Of a stretch of 64,000 nucleotides of DNA, positions 62,554 to 64,000 are shown piece after piece. A model generated the notes under the pieces. It saw only the letters and a list, made by a program, of their open reading frames with translations, had not been told where the DNA came from and did not search any database. A program made the position numbers and the translations under genes. The DNA comes from Bradyrhizobium sp. ISRA464. Its GTDB lineage: Bacteria; Pseudomonadota; Alphaproteobacteria; Rhizobiales; Xanthobacteraceae. Every line of letters begins with the position of its first letter. Position 1 is the stretch's first letter. The DNA lies in assembly GCF_029910095.1 (NCBI RefSeq), contig NZ_CP094526.1, positions 1,550,001 through 1,614,000 on the forward strand, in the 5' to 3' direction.

Positions 62554-63966
62554 TTAGCTTGGGCCGACCGCGCGGCGCGCCAGCGCGGCATTGCCGGTCG
62601 CGCGCGGCGGCGCTGCGGGACTTGAAACGGTTGCTGAATTGCTGGCGCCATCGAGATCCTGCGGCTTGGTCTGAGAAGCCTCGGCGGTAGCAGATGCCCC
62701 CTCCGGCCGCAACGGCCGCGGCGGCGCGAACAGGAAGCCCTGACCGAACCGGACATCGTAATCGAGCAGGTCGACCACAGCGCGCTCGCCCTCGATCCGT
62801 TCAGCGATCAGGTCGATGCCGTAGCGGCCGAGCAGGTCGGACAGATCCGATGGATGGATGTCGGTGCTTGCGGCCTGCCCGGCGTCGAGCAGCAGCGCGG
62901 CCGGCACCTTGATGAAACGCACGCCGCGATCGGCGAGTTCGCGCGGCTCGAGGCGGAGGTCGCTGACATGGTCGATCGAGAAACGGTATCCGCGTTGCGC
63001 CAGCGCCGCGAGGTTTTCGCTCTCGGTCGGGCCGAGATTGCGGAACGTCGACTGCTTGAACTCGAGCACCAGGGAGGGCGCCAGCGCGCGGTTGGCCTCG
63101 AGGAAATCGAGGCACTGGGCGAAACTGGCCGGATTGGCCAGCGTCGCCGACGAGACGTTGCAGAACACGCCGACATCCTTGTTGCGCACCATCAGGCGGC
63201 GCAGCACCTGGACGCAGCGGAACATCACCGTGTAGTCGATGCGGCCGATCAAGCCGCCGGCCTCGGCGACGCCGATGAAATCGTCGGCGGCCAGAATCTG
63301 GTCCTGCTCGTCGCGCAGCCGGATCACCGCCTCATAGTAGCGCACCTTGCGCTGCGGCAGCGTCACCATCGGCTGCAGGTAGACGTCGAGGCGGTTCTCC
63401 TCGATCGCGTTTTTCACCGCGCCCAGGAGCTGGCTTTGGTTTCTTGGAATTGCAGCGGCCGGCGCCGCAGGCGGCTGGGTCGCCATGGCGACGGCCAGGG
63501 CCTGTGGTTGCGGCTGCAGCAGATTGTCTCGCGGCGCAGCCGGTGGCTGCGTCACCGGACCGGCCGCCAACAGGTCGTCGTGATGGGCGACGGACGCGGC
63601 TAGCTGCTTCACCAGCCCGCCAAGCTCGTTGATCTCGCCGGCCATGGCCTGCATCCGGTCGCTGCCAGTCGAATTGGCCGAAGCGACGCGGCCCTCGATC
63701 GCGGCCAGCCGCCGGCCGAATTCGGCGACCTGACGGGCAAGGTCCGCGGTGCCGCGCGACAGATCGGCGATCTGGTTGCCGACGTCGCCGCGATCGCGCA
63801 GCCGCATCGAGACTGCGTTGTAGAGGATCAGGAAGGTGAGGGCGGTGAGCGCCACGATCGCCGATTCCGATCCGCTGATACCCGCCACCGAATACAGCAC
63901 AAAGCCGAGCGACGCTACGACCAGCACCATGCAGATAGCGATGAAGATCGTCGAAATGCGAATCAT
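62554..63966 (-). CDS. Membrane-anchored degenerate EAL-domain protein, TipF-like
   Basis: About 470 residues. Two membrane helices (about 4-26 and 35-54), a coiled coil (about 60-130), a P/Q/A-rich linker and a C-terminal EAL domain (about 175-415). The signature is EAV (212-214) in place of EAL. N270, E302, K353, E389 and Q409 are kept, but the DDFG motif reads D332-H333-V-S, losing the second metal-binding aspartate. It probably binds c-di-GMP without cleaving it. Architecture and size match TipF of Caulobacter, a c-di-GMP receptor that sets flagellar pole identity. It is followed closely by the HAD gene. Confidence 0.87.
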   Translation of the reverse strand: MIRISTIFIAICMVLVVASLGFVLYSVAGISGSESAIVALTALTFLILYNAVSMRLRDRGDVGNQIADLSRGTADLARQVAEFGRRLAAIEGRVASANSTGSDRMQAMAGEINELGGLVKQLAASVAHHDDLLAAGPVTQPPAAPRDNLLQPQPQALAVAMATQPPAAPAAAIPRNQSQLLGAVKNAIEENRLDVYLQPMVTLPQRKVRYYEAVIRLRDEQDQILAADDFIGVAEAGGLIGRIDYTVMFRCVQVLRRLMVRNKDVGVFCNVSSATLANPASFAQCLDFLEANRALAPSLVLEFKQSTFRNLGPTESENLAALAQRGYRFSIDHVSDLRLEPRELADRGVRFIKVPAALLLDAGQAASTDIHPSDLSDLLGRYGIDLIAERIEGERAVVDLLDYDVRFGQGFLFAPPRPLRPEGASATAEASQTKPQDLDGASNSATVSSPAAPPRATGNAALARRAVGPS

Positions 63967-64000
63967 GCCGCGCGCCCGCGCCCTCTGTTCGAGCTTCCCC

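Overview
The window is a G+C-rich chromosomal segment of an alphaproteobacterium. It is most likely Bradyrhizobium or a close relative in the Nitrobacteraceae. The reasons are the gene set (CheZ-like phosphatase ending in SQDDIDALF, DUF6101, DUF2076, DUF4170, DUF2093, a fluoroacetate-dehalogenase homologue numbered like the Rhodopseudomonas enzyme) and the many palindromic intergenic repeats typical of that group. This placement comes from recognised families and was not tested by a search. There are about 60 protein genes, no tRNA or rRNA gene that I could see, and no CRISPR array.

Layout. 0-10 kb: SbmA/YddA-type ABC exporter divergent from a lactate permease, then small accessory genes (META-domain protein, membrane protein, GNAT, Ada-like regulator, thioesterase, SnoaL-like protein, secreted protein) and a MarR/monooxygenase pair sharing a clear palindromic operator. 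10-15.8 kb: groES-groEL under a CIRCE element, with a hairpin repeat lodged between the two genes, a lipoprotein, a CheZ-like phosphatase and an L,D-transpeptidase. 15.8-17.7 kb: a group IIC intron with its reverse transcriptase, sitting just after the transpeptidase terminator. 17.7-25.7 kb: DUF2076 protein, the hisZ-hisG-glycosyltransferase-deacetylase run, rsmE and ubiA. 25.7-28.3 kb: an accessory island of dispersed repeats, a large structured palindrome, and an IS1182-type insertion sequence that has split the tetraloop of a REP-like hairpin.

28.3-34.7 kb: an envelope operon (pmbA, cysQ-like, DUF4170, DUF374 acyltransferase, waaA, lpxK) with overlapping genes. 34.7-47 kb: housekeeping genes for DNA repair, purine synthesis and RNA modification (xseA, purD, tadA, an rRNA pseudouridine synthase with a very long disordered N-terminus, rsmD, mutL), mixed with a dienelactone hydrolase, an acyl-CoA dehydrogenase and a haloacetate dehalogenase homologue. 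47-51 kb: an RHH protein and a redox operon (cytochrome c, VOC protein, gluconate-dehydrogenase subunit-3-like protein, GMC flavoenzyme). 51-61 kb: arfB, a pair of M16 peptidases (one catalytic, one without the zinc motif), and the ribF-maa-ileS-lspA group. 61-64 kb: a CheY-type response regulator, a HAD hydrolase and a membrane-anchored degenerate EAL protein with TipF-like architecture.

The most unusual items are mobile or repeat DNA interacting with RNA hairpins: the intron behind a terminator, the IS inside a hairpin loop, the repeat inside the groESL operon, and repeats that supply the stop codons of rsmE and xseA. Next come the substrate-unknown GMC operon and the degenerate EAL protein. 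No wholly new defence or biosynthetic system was found.
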